Shown here piece by piece: positions 1 through 4,680 of a stretch of 35,716 bases of DNA. This DNA is from a virus. How positions within the stretch are numbered: position 1 is the stretch's first letter; every line of letters starts with the position of its first letter. Location of the stretch: positions 1 through 35,716 of IMG/VR virus record IMGVR_UViG_3300034062_001126; one strand, given 5' to 3'. The position numbers and the translations under genes are program-made. Under the pieces are notes generated by a model. The model saw nothing but the letters and a program-made list of their open reading frames with translations. It made no database searches and had not been told where the DNA came from.

Positions 1-206
1 TCAATGTTCAATGCCGATTGAACAGCAGAGGCACTCCAGCACTCAGCCCTTTCCTCATCCGTCAGCCCAACCCATTCTTTCTTTTTTGGTGCGGGTTGCG
101 CTAGTCGGTCACGCAGGGCTTCAAGCAATGTTTTACTGCCATAGCCAACATCGGCAAGGTCCTCTAGTTCTTCCCACGCCCAGTGCAAAAGTTCACGATC
201 TGTCAT
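1..206 (-). CDS. Small early protein, cut by the window edge
   Basis: At least 68 residues are visible, beginning MTDRELLHWAWEELEDL and continuing past the left edge. The start is chosen because an AAGGAG ribosome site lies just upstream, and this site overlaps the stop of the neighbour at 219-605, so the two are translationally close. The N-terminal helix followed by a Pro/Lys linker and a WVGLTDEERAE segment is a layout I associate with short early proteins of proteobacterial phages. No catalytic motif is visible and the function is unknown. It is the last gene seen in the leftward early cluster. Confidence 0.8.
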   Translation of the reverse strand, partial: MTDRELLHWAWEELEDLADVGYGSKTLLEALRDRLAQPAPKKKEWVGLTDEERAECWSASAVQSALNI

Positions 207-218
207 GTGTTCTTCTCC

Positions 219-605
219 TTACTTCACACGAAGCAGCGTTGTTGCAGTCCTATCTTCAGTCTGCTCGGTCATGTAGCCACCCTCGCCCCACAGCCTACGC
301 GCTTGATTGCACACGACTGACCGCATGGTGCCGTAGTGGTATTTGTTCGGTATTGTCACCATCTGTCCAGGCTCTAAGTCTTTGATAAGCGGCATGACAT
401 ACTCTGTCGGCTCACCATGCTTGACGCCAGGGTTGCGTGGCTCACCGCGTTTGCCTTTGACTTTGCCTTCAGGCTTCTTTGGGTCTATCAGGTTGTTGGG
501 GTCATGCACGATGATTTCACCATCGGCAAGAATGATTTTGAAGGAAGCCCCAATGTTACGAAGGAAGGCCAGTTGCACATCAGTTGCTTTTTTGATCAGG
601 CTCAT
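219..605 (-). CDS. Hypothetical early phage protein, 128 aa
   Basis: The protein starts MSLIKKATDVQLAFLRNIGA and contains a central Lys/Gly/Pro-rich linker (about residues 42-60) between a predicted compact N-terminal part and a C-terminal part with a KYHYGTMRSVVCNQARRLWG segment. That last segment resembles a basic helix that could contact nucleic acid; this is inference. A GGAGAG-like ribosome site precedes the start. It sits between the 47-aa membrane peptide gene and the edge gene in the same leftward cluster. A 29-nt palindrome (625-653) lies 20 nt upstream of the start codon, the same spacing as at the gene starting at 4105, so both may share control. Function unknown. Confidence 0.8.
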   Translation of the reverse strand: MSLIKKATDVQLAFLRNIGASFKIILADGEIIVHDPNNLIDPKKPEGKVKGKRGEPRNPGVKHGEPTEYVMPLIKDLEPGQMVTIPNKYHYGTMRSVVCNQARRLWGEGGYMTEQTEDRTATTLLRVK

Positions 606-624
606 TTGTACTCTCCAAGGTTAA

Positions 625-653
625 GAACATTTCCGTGGTTCACGGTTTTGTTC
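625..653. repeat. 29-nt two-tier palindrome, copy A
   Basis: Structure GAACA-N3-CCGTG-N3-CACGG-N3-TGTTC with both arms perfectly complementary. It lies 20 nt upstream of the gene starting at 605 (minus). Copies B, C and D are at 2402-2430, 2928-2956 and 4126-4154. The inner arm reads CCGTG/CACGG here but CCGCG/CGCGG in copy B, so both positions of a pair have changed together. It could be a protein-binding operator or an RNA hairpin in the 5' leader. Confidence 0.85.
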
Positions 654-655
654 GG

Positions 656-799
656 TTAGTAAGACAACATTACAAAAACTACATAAAGCAAAGCAGCGGC
701 GAAGCCTAGCCCCACCACCCCCATCACATCAATAAAGATTGCACGCATCTCCTGCGCCCTGCGGATACGCCTGCGGCGTTCTGTTGAGTTAAGTCTCAT
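656..799 (-). CDS. 47-aa basic membrane peptide
   Basis: The peptide begins MRLNSTERRRRIRRAQEMRA, a strongly basic head, followed by one hydrophobic segment at about residues 21-45 (IFIDVMGVVGLGFAAALLYV and on). This predicts a single-pass inner-membrane peptide with the basic N-terminus in the cytoplasm by the positive-inside rule. The start ATG overlaps the stop TGA of the gene at 796-1128 (ATGA), and a GGAGGAG ribosome site precedes it, so it is very likely translated by coupling. Function unknown; superinfection-exclusion or membrane-modulating roles are possible but unsupported. Confidence 0.75.
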   Translation of the reverse strand: MRLNSTERRRRIRRAQEMRAIFIDVMGVVGLGFAAALLYVVFVMLSY

Positions 800-1128
800 T
801 TCAACTCCTCCGGTATCTCCACTTCATCGCCTAACTTACTTGCCACATAACATCTCATAGCGGCAATCAGGGGTGTTGGGCCTTGTTCTTCAAAACACTC
901 AACACCACCAAACTTTTTGTCCTCACATGTGAGCGTGGCTACCCAAACATCTGCACCTGTATCCCCTGCTCCATGCAGATGTTCCAACGTGATCTTCTCC
1001 CGCTCGATGATCGGCCCACCATCACCCCAGTACTCGGACGGCTCAAACACATCCTCAACAAACTCCTCACACTGCATCACCGCCCAGTCAAGGGCTTTGT
1101 CTTGTAGTTCACTCGTTTTCACTTTCAT
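796..1128 (-). CDS. DUF2591-like phage protein, 110 aa
   Basis: The start MKVKTSELQDKALDWAV is preceded by GGAGG at ideal spacing, so I prefer it to upstream in-frame starts. The K(T)SEL-x-ALDWAV opening, the GGPIIERE motif in the middle and the GPTPLIAAMRCYVASKLGDE ending match what I know of the phage DUF2591 family, which is common in accessory regions of proteobacterial phages. The family has no established biochemical role. Its length is usual for the family. It overlaps the downstream membrane-peptide gene by 4 nt. Confidence 0.85.
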   Translation of the reverse strand: MKVKTSELQDKALDWAVMQCEEFVEDVFEPSEYWGDGGPIIEREKITLEHLHGAGDTGADVWVATLTCEDKKFGGVECFEEQGPTPLIAAMRCYVASKLGDEVEIPEELK

Positions 1129-1129
1129 C

Positions 1130-1378
1130 TCATTCCTCCATTGCTTCGCGTACATCGTTAAACATCTGATCAATGTGTGGATCATCGTCAAGGTAGAACC
1201 CTTCCAACTCCCAACGCATTCTCGTGTAGCCAGCGGCTAGTCCATACTCACGCTCTCCCTTGTGATACACGGCATGTGCCGTGTCCCTGTCGGTGAAGTA
1301 GGCTTCAAAAATGACTTCGTTTTCACCTTCGTAATTAATCAAGGTGCCGCGTGCGCGCCATACGCTTTTTTGTTTCAT
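1130..1378 (-). CDS. Hypothetical early protein, 82 aa
   Basis: The start MKQKSVWRARGTLINYEGEN follows an AGGAGGTGTGAG leader, the same leader seen before the gene at 1556, which shows the starts in this cluster are well defined. The sequence looks like a small alpha/beta fold with an acidic C-terminal helix (FNDVREAMEE). No known motif is recognised. The stop is only 2 nt from the start of the DUF2591-like gene, so the genes form one transcription unit. An in-frame extension upstream lacks its own ribosome site and was not used. Confidence 0.75.
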   Translation of the reverse strand: MKQKSVWRARGTLINYEGENEVIFEAYFTDRDTAHAVYHKGEREYGLAAGYTRMRWELEGFYLDDDPHIDQMFNDVREAMEE

Positions 1379-1379
1379 C

Positions 1380-1556
1380 TCACACCTCCTTGTAAGAAAC
1401 CACTGGTTTGCAATGGATACGGGCATACCGCTCGTCCTCAGTCTCATCGGGAAAGCACTCCCGTGCATAGCGCTCGGCTTCTATCTTTGTCTCAAACACA
1501 TGGTCAACCCAGTGGAACCCACCGTTGCCGTCGTTGACATACCAAATCTCGCTCAT
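1380..1556 (-). CDS. Hypothetical early protein, 58 aa
   Basis: The protein begins MSEIWYVNDGNGGFHWVDHV and has a central acidic/aromatic helix (FETKIEAERYARECFPDE). The start codon overlaps the stop of the gene at 1553-1777 (ATGA), and AGGAGGTGTGAG precedes it. The compact size with a WYVND strand followed by an amphipathic helix suggests a small alpha/beta domain, but I recognise no family. Function unknown. Confidence 0.75.
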   Translation of the reverse strand: MSEIWYVNDGNGGFHWVDHVFETKIEAERYARECFPDETEDERYARIHCKPVVSYKEV

Positions 1557-1777
1557 CTCACACCTCCTTCCTCTGGACCATCCCAGGCACACTCTCGCTC
1601 CCGCTCGTTGGTAAACTCCCAACTGTCTTTCAGAAACTCCTTGGCCTTCGCCACATCACCACCGACCGTGACCAAAAGATCTTCGTAGTCGGTCTGGCTC
1701 CAGCACTCCACTATCCAATGCCCACCACACTCGTAGTGCTCGGTGGCATACGCGATCAGTTCTTCAGTTTTAGTCAT
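1553..1777 (-). CDS. Hypothetical early protein, 74 aa
   Basis: The protein begins MTKTEELIAYATEHYECGGH and looks largely helical, with an acidic C-terminus (WDGPEEGGVR). Start support is a G-rich GGGGGTGTGAG leader. It overlaps the next gene by 4 nt and its start lies 2 nt from the end of the 27-aa membrane peptide gene. The helix-rich N-terminus with repeated Glu-Leu is seen in many short phage early proteins. No function can be assigned. Confidence 0.75.
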   Translation of the reverse strand: MTKTEELIAYATEHYECGGHWIVECWSQTDYEDLLVTVGGDVAKAKEFLKDSWEFTNERERECAWDGPEEGGVR

Positions 1778-1778
1778 C

Positions 1779-1862
1779 TCACACCCCCCAAATATTCAAA
1801 AGAATCAGCCCACCGCAAACGGTAAGCACAAGGAAATAAAACACAAAAAGCATCTGTCCCAT
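1779..1862 (-). CDS. 27-aa single-pass membrane micropeptide
   Basis: The reading frame MGQMLFVFYFLVLTVCGGLI plus LLNIWGV is almost entirely hydrophobic and would span the inner membrane once. Support for it being real: an AAGGAG ribosome site at good spacing, its stop lying just before the start of the next gene with the same GTGAG leader, and its place in a gene cluster with no other gaps. It fills exactly the space between the genes at 1553-1777 and 1864-2124. Function unknown; peptides this short are often missed by gene callers. Confidence 0.65.
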   Translation of the reverse strand: MGQMLFVFYFLVLTVCGGLILLNIWGV

Positions 1863-1863
1863 C

Positions 1864-2124
1864 TCACACTCCTTCGGTCACTAGACCGCCTTTGTTGTTG
1901 ATGCCCACCGCCGCCTCTCGTGCAAACGATGGGGTAAAGAACATCGGGCCTTGCTTGTGTGGGGTCAGAACCGTCCAACTTTTCCGCTCGGCACGGGAAT
2001 GTTCTTCGCCACAGTAGAGACAAACCTGGCCCTTGATGGCAACCCGTTGCAGAGATACGGCTTCCCCGCAGTAGATGCAGTCAAGGTGATCAGGGTTTGG
2101 TTGGTCGGTAACGCTGTCGTACAT
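1864..2124 (-). CDS. Zinc-ribbon early protein, 86 aa
   Basis: Two CxxC pairs are visible, CIYC and CLYC, about 20 residues apart in the N-terminal half, a Cys4 zinc-ribbon or rubredoxin-like knuckle. The rest (TPHKQGPMFFTPSFAREAAV) is not recognised. The start MYDSVTDQPNPDHLD is chosen for the AGGAGG site just upstream. Zinc ribbons of this size in phages often bind nucleic acid or RNA polymerase, but that is inference here. It is the second gene downstream of the strong leftward promoter at 2510-2538. Confidence 0.75.
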   Translation of the reverse strand: MYDSVTDQPNPDHLDCIYCGEAVSLQRVAIKGQVCLYCGEEHSRAERKSWTVLTPHKQGPMFFTPSFAREAAVGINNKGGLVTEGV

Positions 2125-2126
2125 GA

Positions 2127-2453
2127 TTACACCTCCTGATTCTCTAGAATGAAAGAAACATTGAAAAAATCGGTTACACCAGGCACGCGCACCGATTGAA
2201 GTCTCCCGCGTTGGTTGAGGCATGTGTGCAGGTTGGAGAGGTAAAGGTTGTAACCGTTGAGTCGGTCGCGCAGACGGGCGAACTTGGTGTCGCGGTCAGG
2301 CATGGATGAAGGCAGGTCGTAAGTGGTGATGCTGGAGTCAGCACCGGAGAAACGGAAGGTCAACCGGATGGTGCGGTTGGGGTACTTGGTGTCGGGTGTG
2401 GGAACAAAACCGCGAAGCGCGGGAATGTTCTTGGCGTGCCATGAGTGAGACAT
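2127..2453 (-). CDS. First gene of the leftward early operon, 108 aa
   Basis: The start MSHSWHAKNIPALRGFVPTP has a GGAGG site upstream and lies about 50 nt downstream of the expected start point of the consensus promoter at 2510-2538, so this should be the most strongly expressed early gene. Codons 9-17 fall inside copy B of the 29-nt palindrome, so NIPALRGF is encoded by the repeat itself. The rest looks like a beta-rich domain (TIRLTFRFSGADSSITTYDL) followed by helix (DRDTKFARLRDRLNGYNLYL). No family is recognised; a role in host takeover or in regulating the control region is possible from position only. Confidence 0.75.
   Translation of the reverse strand: MSHSWHAKNIPALRGFVPTPDTKYPNRTIRLTFRFSGADSSITTYDLPSSMPDRDTKFARLRDRLNGYNLYLSNLHTCLNQRGRLQSVRVPGVTDFFNVSFILENQEV
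2402..2430. repeat. 29-nt two-tier palindrome, copy B (inside a gene)
   Basis: Structure GAACA-N3-CCGCG-N3-CGCGG-N3-TGTTC, perfect in both arms. It lies inside the N-terminal coding part of the gene at 2127-2453 and encodes the residues NIPALRGF there. The orientation on the minus strand matches copy D. Confidence 0.85.
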
Positions 2454-2495
2454 GAAAACCTCCGAAAGTGAAAAAGTACTGCGTTGCAAATTCCA

Positions 2496-2512
2496 AATGA
2501 CCTTCGGTCATT
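2496..2512. promoter_or_regulatory. 7-bp dyad over the leftward promoter start site
   Basis: AATGACC-TTC-GGTCATT is a perfect inverted repeat that overlaps the -10 box of the leftward promoter and its expected transcription start. Placement suggests a repressor operator, or a hairpin at the extreme 5' end of the transcript. Confidence 0.5.
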
Positions 2513-2538
2513 ATATCACATAAAGTTACATTTGTCAA
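2510..2538 (-). promoter_or_regulatory. Perfect-consensus sigma70 promoter, leftward
   Basis: Read on the minus strand: TTGACA (2538-2533), 17-nt spacer, TATAAT (2515-2510). Both hexamers match the consensus exactly. It faces the early gene cluster, whose first start codon is at 2453, and is the obvious driver of genes from 2453 down to position 1. Confidence 0.9.
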
Positions 2539-2558
2539 GTTAAAAACACATGAAAGGG

Positions 2559-2873
2559 TAATGTTCTGGAACAATAGGGGTAATGTTCCGGATGATTGGA
2601 ACAATCTGAGAGGGCTTGTGGACGCCATTTGAGTGTTCAAAAAATGCGTAATGTTCTAATGTTCTATGTTTTTATATATATGCGGTCTTACTGAACTTTG
2701 CGTAAAAAAAGATGAGAATAGGCTGTTGCACTTGCAGGGTTGCACGAAGAAAGAAAAAAATTTCGTTTCAGGACCGTTGTTGCCGAAAACCCTGGAACAT
2801 TAGAACATTTCAATGAAATCATGGAGTTACGCTGGAACAATTACCTGGAACATTAAGGAACATTGGAACATTA
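2559..2873. repeat. Opposed array of GAACATTA / TAATGTTC 8-mers
   Basis: TAATGTTC occurs at 2559, 2581, 2649 and 2657. The reverse complement GAACATTA occurs at 2795, 2848 and 2866, with one-base variants at 2803 (GAACATTT) and 2858 (GAACATTG). GAACAAT occurs at 2569, 2599 and 2835. Three pairs are exact head-to-tail 8-mers (2649/2657, 2795/2803, 2858/2866). The left half carries one orientation and the right half the other. The outer arms of the 29-nt palindromes begin and end with the same GAACA. This fits iterons for an initiator or clustered operator half-sites. Confidence 0.8.
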
Positions 2874-2880
2874 GGGGGGC

Positions 2881-2909
2881 TTGACAAACGAAAATGAAGG
2901 TGCTATGCT
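2881..2909 (+). promoter_or_regulatory. Strong sigma70-like promoter, rightward
   Basis: TTGACA (2881-2886), a 17-nt spacer, then TATGCT (2904-2909). The -35 box is perfect and spacing ideal. It points right, where the genes up to 4105 are on the opposite strand, so its transcript has no obvious protein product. It may make a short RNA, or an antisense transcript towards the gene at 3133-3354. Confidence 0.75.
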
Positions 2910-2923
2910 GTGCCCAGCATAGC
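2902..2923. promoter_or_regulatory. 9-bp perfect dyad over the rightward promoter
   Basis: GCTATGCTG-TGCC-CAGCATAGC is a perfect 9-bp inverted repeat with a 4-nt centre. It covers the whole -10 box and the expected start site of the rightward promoter, as an operator would. Palindrome copy C starts 5 nt further on. Confidence 0.65.
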
Positions 2924-2927
2924 AGTT

Positions 2928-2956
2928 GAACAATACCGCGTTGCACGGTTTTGTTC
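2928..2956. repeat. 29-nt two-tier palindrome, copy C
   Basis: Structure GAACA-N3-CCGCG-N3-CACGG-N3-TGTTC with one C/A mismatch in the inner arm. It would lie about 12 nt into the transcript from the rightward promoter. Confidence 0.8.
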
Positions 2957-2960
2957 GGGA

Positions 2961-3078
2961 CTCCCGCGTTGTTTCAATGGGCCTCCCGCGTTGTTTCTCT
3001 GAGAAACTGGTCAGGCAAGGGAACTAAAGTGCAACCTCGTCTTCGTCAAAGTGACATCTGATTCTCTCGCGTTGGTTG
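2961..3078 (+). repeat. CTC(C/T)CGCGTTG(T/G)TT repeats and GAACTGGTCA repeats
   Basis: CTCCCGCGTTGTTTC is found at 2961 and 2983, and the variant CTCTCGCGTTGGTTG at 3064; a further CTCCCGCGTTGGTTG lies at 2203 inside the first early gene. AACTGGTCAG occurs at 3005 and again as a tandem GAACTGGTCA pair at 3087-3106. These fill the stretch downstream of the rightward promoter. Meaning unknown; they could be binding sites or elements of a structured RNA. Confidence 0.6.
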
Positions 3079-3110
3079 CTACTCAAGAACTGGTCAGAAC
3101 TGGTCAGAGA

Positions 3111-3126
3111 CCCCGCCGAAGCGGGG
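3111..3126 (-). terminator. GC hairpin with TTCG loop after the 73-aa gene
   Basis: On the minus strand the sequence CCCCGC-TTCG-GCGGGG forms a 6-bp GC stem closed by a very stable C(UUCG)G tetraloop. It lies 7 nt past the stop of the gene at 3133-3354. There is no real U-run after it, so it may end transcription weakly or protect the mRNA 3' end. Confidence 0.55.
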
Positions 3127-3132
3127 CGAAGA

Positions 3133-3354
3133 CTACAAATCAAACAATGTGCCCTTCCTGAGGTTACCGTATCGAATCATGATCCCGGTATACCCGTCTT
3201 TTTTGAGGGCCTCAGAATCACGGGAACTGAGATAACCCTGAAAGGTAAGGCCTTGGGCGTAAAAATCTTTGCCTGAATCCCAGTCAGCCCGTGCGGCTTT
3301 TGCACTCTTGTAATCGCGGCCATAAGCAGGCATTACTGTTAAATGGTTTACCAT
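3133..3354 (-). CDS. Hypothetical small phage protein, 73 aa
   Basis: The protein starts MVNHLTVMPAYGRDYKSAKA, preceded by AAAGGA at good spacing. It appears to be a small alpha/beta domain: an LTV strand, a PAYGRDYKS loop, a helix with DWDSGKDF, and a C-terminal GYTGIMIRYGNLRKGTLFDL. I recall close relatives of the PAYGRDYKSAK opening across phages and bacterial genomes, always without assigned function. It is flanked on both sides by TTCG-loop hairpins (3111-3126 and 3384-3403), so its mRNA may be processed as a separate unit. The rightward promoter at 2881 points at its 3' end, raising the chance of antisense control. Confidence 0.8.
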   Translation of the reverse strand: MVNHLTVMPAYGRDYKSAKAARADWDSGKDFYAQGLTFQGYLSSRDSEALKKDGYTGIMIRYGNLRKGTLFDL

Positions 3355-3383
3355 GATGAATCCTTTCTAAAGAATGGGGAACC

Positions 3384-3403
3384 CGCCAGCCCGAAGGCTG
3401 GCG
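3384..3403 (-). terminator. 8-bp hairpin with TTCG loop between two early genes
   Basis: On the minus strand CGCCAGCC-TTCG-GGCTGGCG forms a perfect 8-bp stem and tetraloop 16 nt after the stop of the gene at 3419-4105 and about 30 nt before the start of the next. No U-run follows, so partial termination or RNA processing is as likely as full termination. Confidence 0.55.
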
Positions 3404-3418
3404 AGAGACTGTCGACTA

Positions 3419-4105
3419 CTACTGTTTTGGTGGCTCGAAATCACCCAACATCACGACCAGATCAGCCAACCCGCGCTGATCCTTCTGTGCAATCAGGTGA
3501 TCCATGACCCGCTTGAACGAGTCACGCGCCGCCGCGACTAACGGCTTCATCTGGGAATCGACCGCGTCCTTCTCCTGCTTCTCTACAAGCTTGATCACCG
3601 CATCGAGGGCGCGCGCCTGAGCAATCGACTCCGCAGTCGCTTGCGCGAACAGGGCCATCTGGGCCTCAGCCAACTCAGCCGCCGACCGACCAGCCGCAAC
3701 CTCCAAGGCTTTCGCCGCATCGGCCTCGCGCTTCGCGCGCATGCGCTCCGCGTCACCGCCTTCTTTCTTGGGTTTCTCTAGCCCCAAGACTTCTTTGTTG
3801 CGCCTAGTGATCCGATCCCAGACATCACCCGCCGCGCCCTTGGGGTCTGCCGTGCCATTATCACGGGCGCGGACTTCGCCGACCGTAACGAACTTGACCC
3901 GCACAACTTCCCAAGACTCATACGACAAGAGACCCGCCGCTTTGAGGGACATGAAGACATCGCCGACCGCATCGCAGGCTTTCGAGAAATCGAAAGTCGC
4001 ATCGACCGACATCTCAGCCGCAACCGAAATCCGCTCAGCCTGATCGGCAGACAGAGAGAACGCAACAGCAGTAGGAACAGCAGAAACAGCAGGAACTGTA
4101 CTCAT
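3419..4105 (-). CDS. Ala/Lys-rich helical early protein, 228 aa
   Basis: The start MSTVPAVSAVPTAVAFSLSA has a GGGAG site upstream. The chain begins with a low-complexity Ala/Val/Ser stretch (residues 1-18), then a helical domain with CDAVGDVFMSLKAAG and DVWDRITRRNKEVLG, then a long charged Ala/Glu/Lys helix region (about 125-200) likely to form a coiled coil, ending VMLGDFEPPKQ. No enzymatic motif is seen. Its GC content is clearly higher than that of the late fibre genes. It has its own candidate promoter (4199-4228) and palindrome copy D 21 nt upstream of its start. A nucleic-acid-binding or replication-accessory role is possible by position only. Confidence 0.8.
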   Translation of the reverse strand: MSTVPAVSAVPTAVAFSLSADQAERISVAAEMSVDATFDFSKACDAVGDVFMSLKAAGLLSYESWEVVRVKFVTVGEVRARDNGTADPKGAAGDVWDRITRRNKEVLGLEKPKKEGGDAERMRAKREADAAKALEVAAGRSAAELAEAQMALFAQATAESIAQARALDAVIKLVEKQEKDAVDSQMKPLVAAARDSFKRVMDHLIAQKDQRGLADLVVMLGDFEPPKQ

Positions 4106-4125
4106 TTTGATACTCCCAAAGAATT

Positions 4126-4154
4126 GAACAAAACCGCATAACGCGGGAATGTTC
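4126..4154. repeat. 29-nt two-tier palindrome, copy D
   Basis: Structure GAACA-N3-CCGCA-N3-CGCGG-N3-TGTTC with one inner mismatch. It lies 21 nt upstream of the start codon at 4105 on the minus strand and in the leader of the candidate promoter at 4199-4228. Read in the same frame as copy B it would encode NIPALCGF, though here it is upstream of the chosen start. Confidence 0.8.
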
Positions 4155-4198
4155 GCACTGGTCGCGCTAGTCAATCGCTCCGCATCACCAGAGAACCA

Positions 4199-4228
4199 AT
4201 TATAACACAATGGCGCACATGGTGTTAT
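4199..4228 (-). promoter_or_regulatory. Candidate promoter for the 228-aa early gene
   Basis: On the minus strand a perfect TATAAT (4204-4199) is preceded at 18 nt by ATAACA, a 4/6 match to the -35 consensus. The transcript would start near 4192 and carry palindrome copy D in its leader. Confidence 0.5.
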
Positions 4229-4671
4229 TTTTTCGCACAGACCGCCACGCCTCGAATCCTCGCGCCAGACCAGGCCACCACCGACCGAAACGCGCCAGGC
4301 TGGACCCCACCACCCCCCGACCCCCCAAGCCCAGGCAGATGGAACCAAAACTTCTTCTACACAATGATTTGCACTGTCAATACCAACTTTTTGAATTCAT
4401 CTCCCCCCCTCCCCCATCTTAGTTTTTAGCGATAACTTTGCTAACTTCTTTATAAAAGTACCCCCCATGGTTTTTCTGGAGTCCCGTCTCCTTTTGGTAT
4501 ATATTTTCCACGGGGGTAGGCGTCGGCTCGGCGACGTTAAATAGCCTGTATCCTTTGGCTAAAGGTGCAAATGAATCCTACCCCCACCCCCTTTGCATTT
4601 TTTAGAAGTATGTATATACTTCGCGCTATTGAAACGCACCCCCCTTCATTTTTTGGAGTCCCGTTTCCTCC
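4229..4671. other. Gene-free stretch before the terminase genes
   Basis: About 440 bases with no credible gene. It holds C-runs (near 4402-4416, 4461-4466, 4580-4591, 4639-4644), T-runs, three GTATATA elements (4497, 4612, 4674), an imperfect direct repeat described separately, a CGTCG/CGACG dyad (4521-4536) and a CCTTT/AAAGG hairpin (4552-4565). Being directly upstream of the small terminase gene, it is where late promoters or a packaging-initiation site would be expected. Confidence 0.6.
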
Positions 4672-4680
4672 ATGTATATA
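4460..4680 (+). repeat. Imperfect direct repeats ending in GTATATA
   Basis: Copy 1 (4460-4503) and copy 2 (4638-4680) share, in order, a six-C run, a T-run, GGAGTCCCGT(C/T)TCC (13 of 14 identical, at 4478 and 4655) and GTATATA, with identical 19-nt spacing from GGAG to GTATATA. A third, shorter version (4586-4618) has the C-run, the T-run and GTATATA but lacks the GGAGTCCCG core. Copy 2 contains the start codon of the small terminase gene. Confidence 0.7.

Larger units (their letters stand above)
2454..3132. other. Gene-free control region (candidate origin or switch)
   Basis: About 680 bases without a credible gene. In order from the left: a dyad and a consensus leftward promoter (2496-2538); four TAATGTTC 8-mers and interspersed GGAACAAT (2559-2664); a T/A-rich run with TATATATA (about 2668-2685); a poly-A/T stretch near 2702-2765; five GAACATT(A/T/G) 8-mers (2795-2873); a rightward promoter and dyad (2881-2923); palindrome copy C; two CTCCCGCGTTGTTTC copies 22 nt apart; a tandem 10-mer; and a GC hairpin. 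Opposed arrays of short repeats around an AT-rich core flanked by divergent promoters are typical of replication origins or lysis/lysogeny switches. Neither an initiator nor a repressor gene was recognised in this window. Confidence 0.7.

Noticed and set aside
2559-2873. CRISPR-like array
   Set aside because: Units are only 8 nt, irregularly spaced and in both orientations, so not repeats with spacers.
2977-3027. 16-codon frame within the possible rightward RNA
   Set aside because: No ribosome site, built from the repeat sequence, and too short to judge.
3076-3276. 66-aa plus-strand frame behind the rightward promoter
   Set aside because: Mostly antisense to the better supported 73-aa gene; its start has no ribosome site and it runs through the GC hairpin.
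3384-3403. Classical rho-independent terminator
   Set aside because: Stem is strong but there is no U-run on either strand, so I list it as a hairpin with uncertain effect.
4210-4422. 70-aa plus-strand frame in the region before the terminase genes
   Set aside because: Pro/His/Arg-rich, no ribosome site, spans C-runs, and overlaps a minus-strand promoter; looks like chance.
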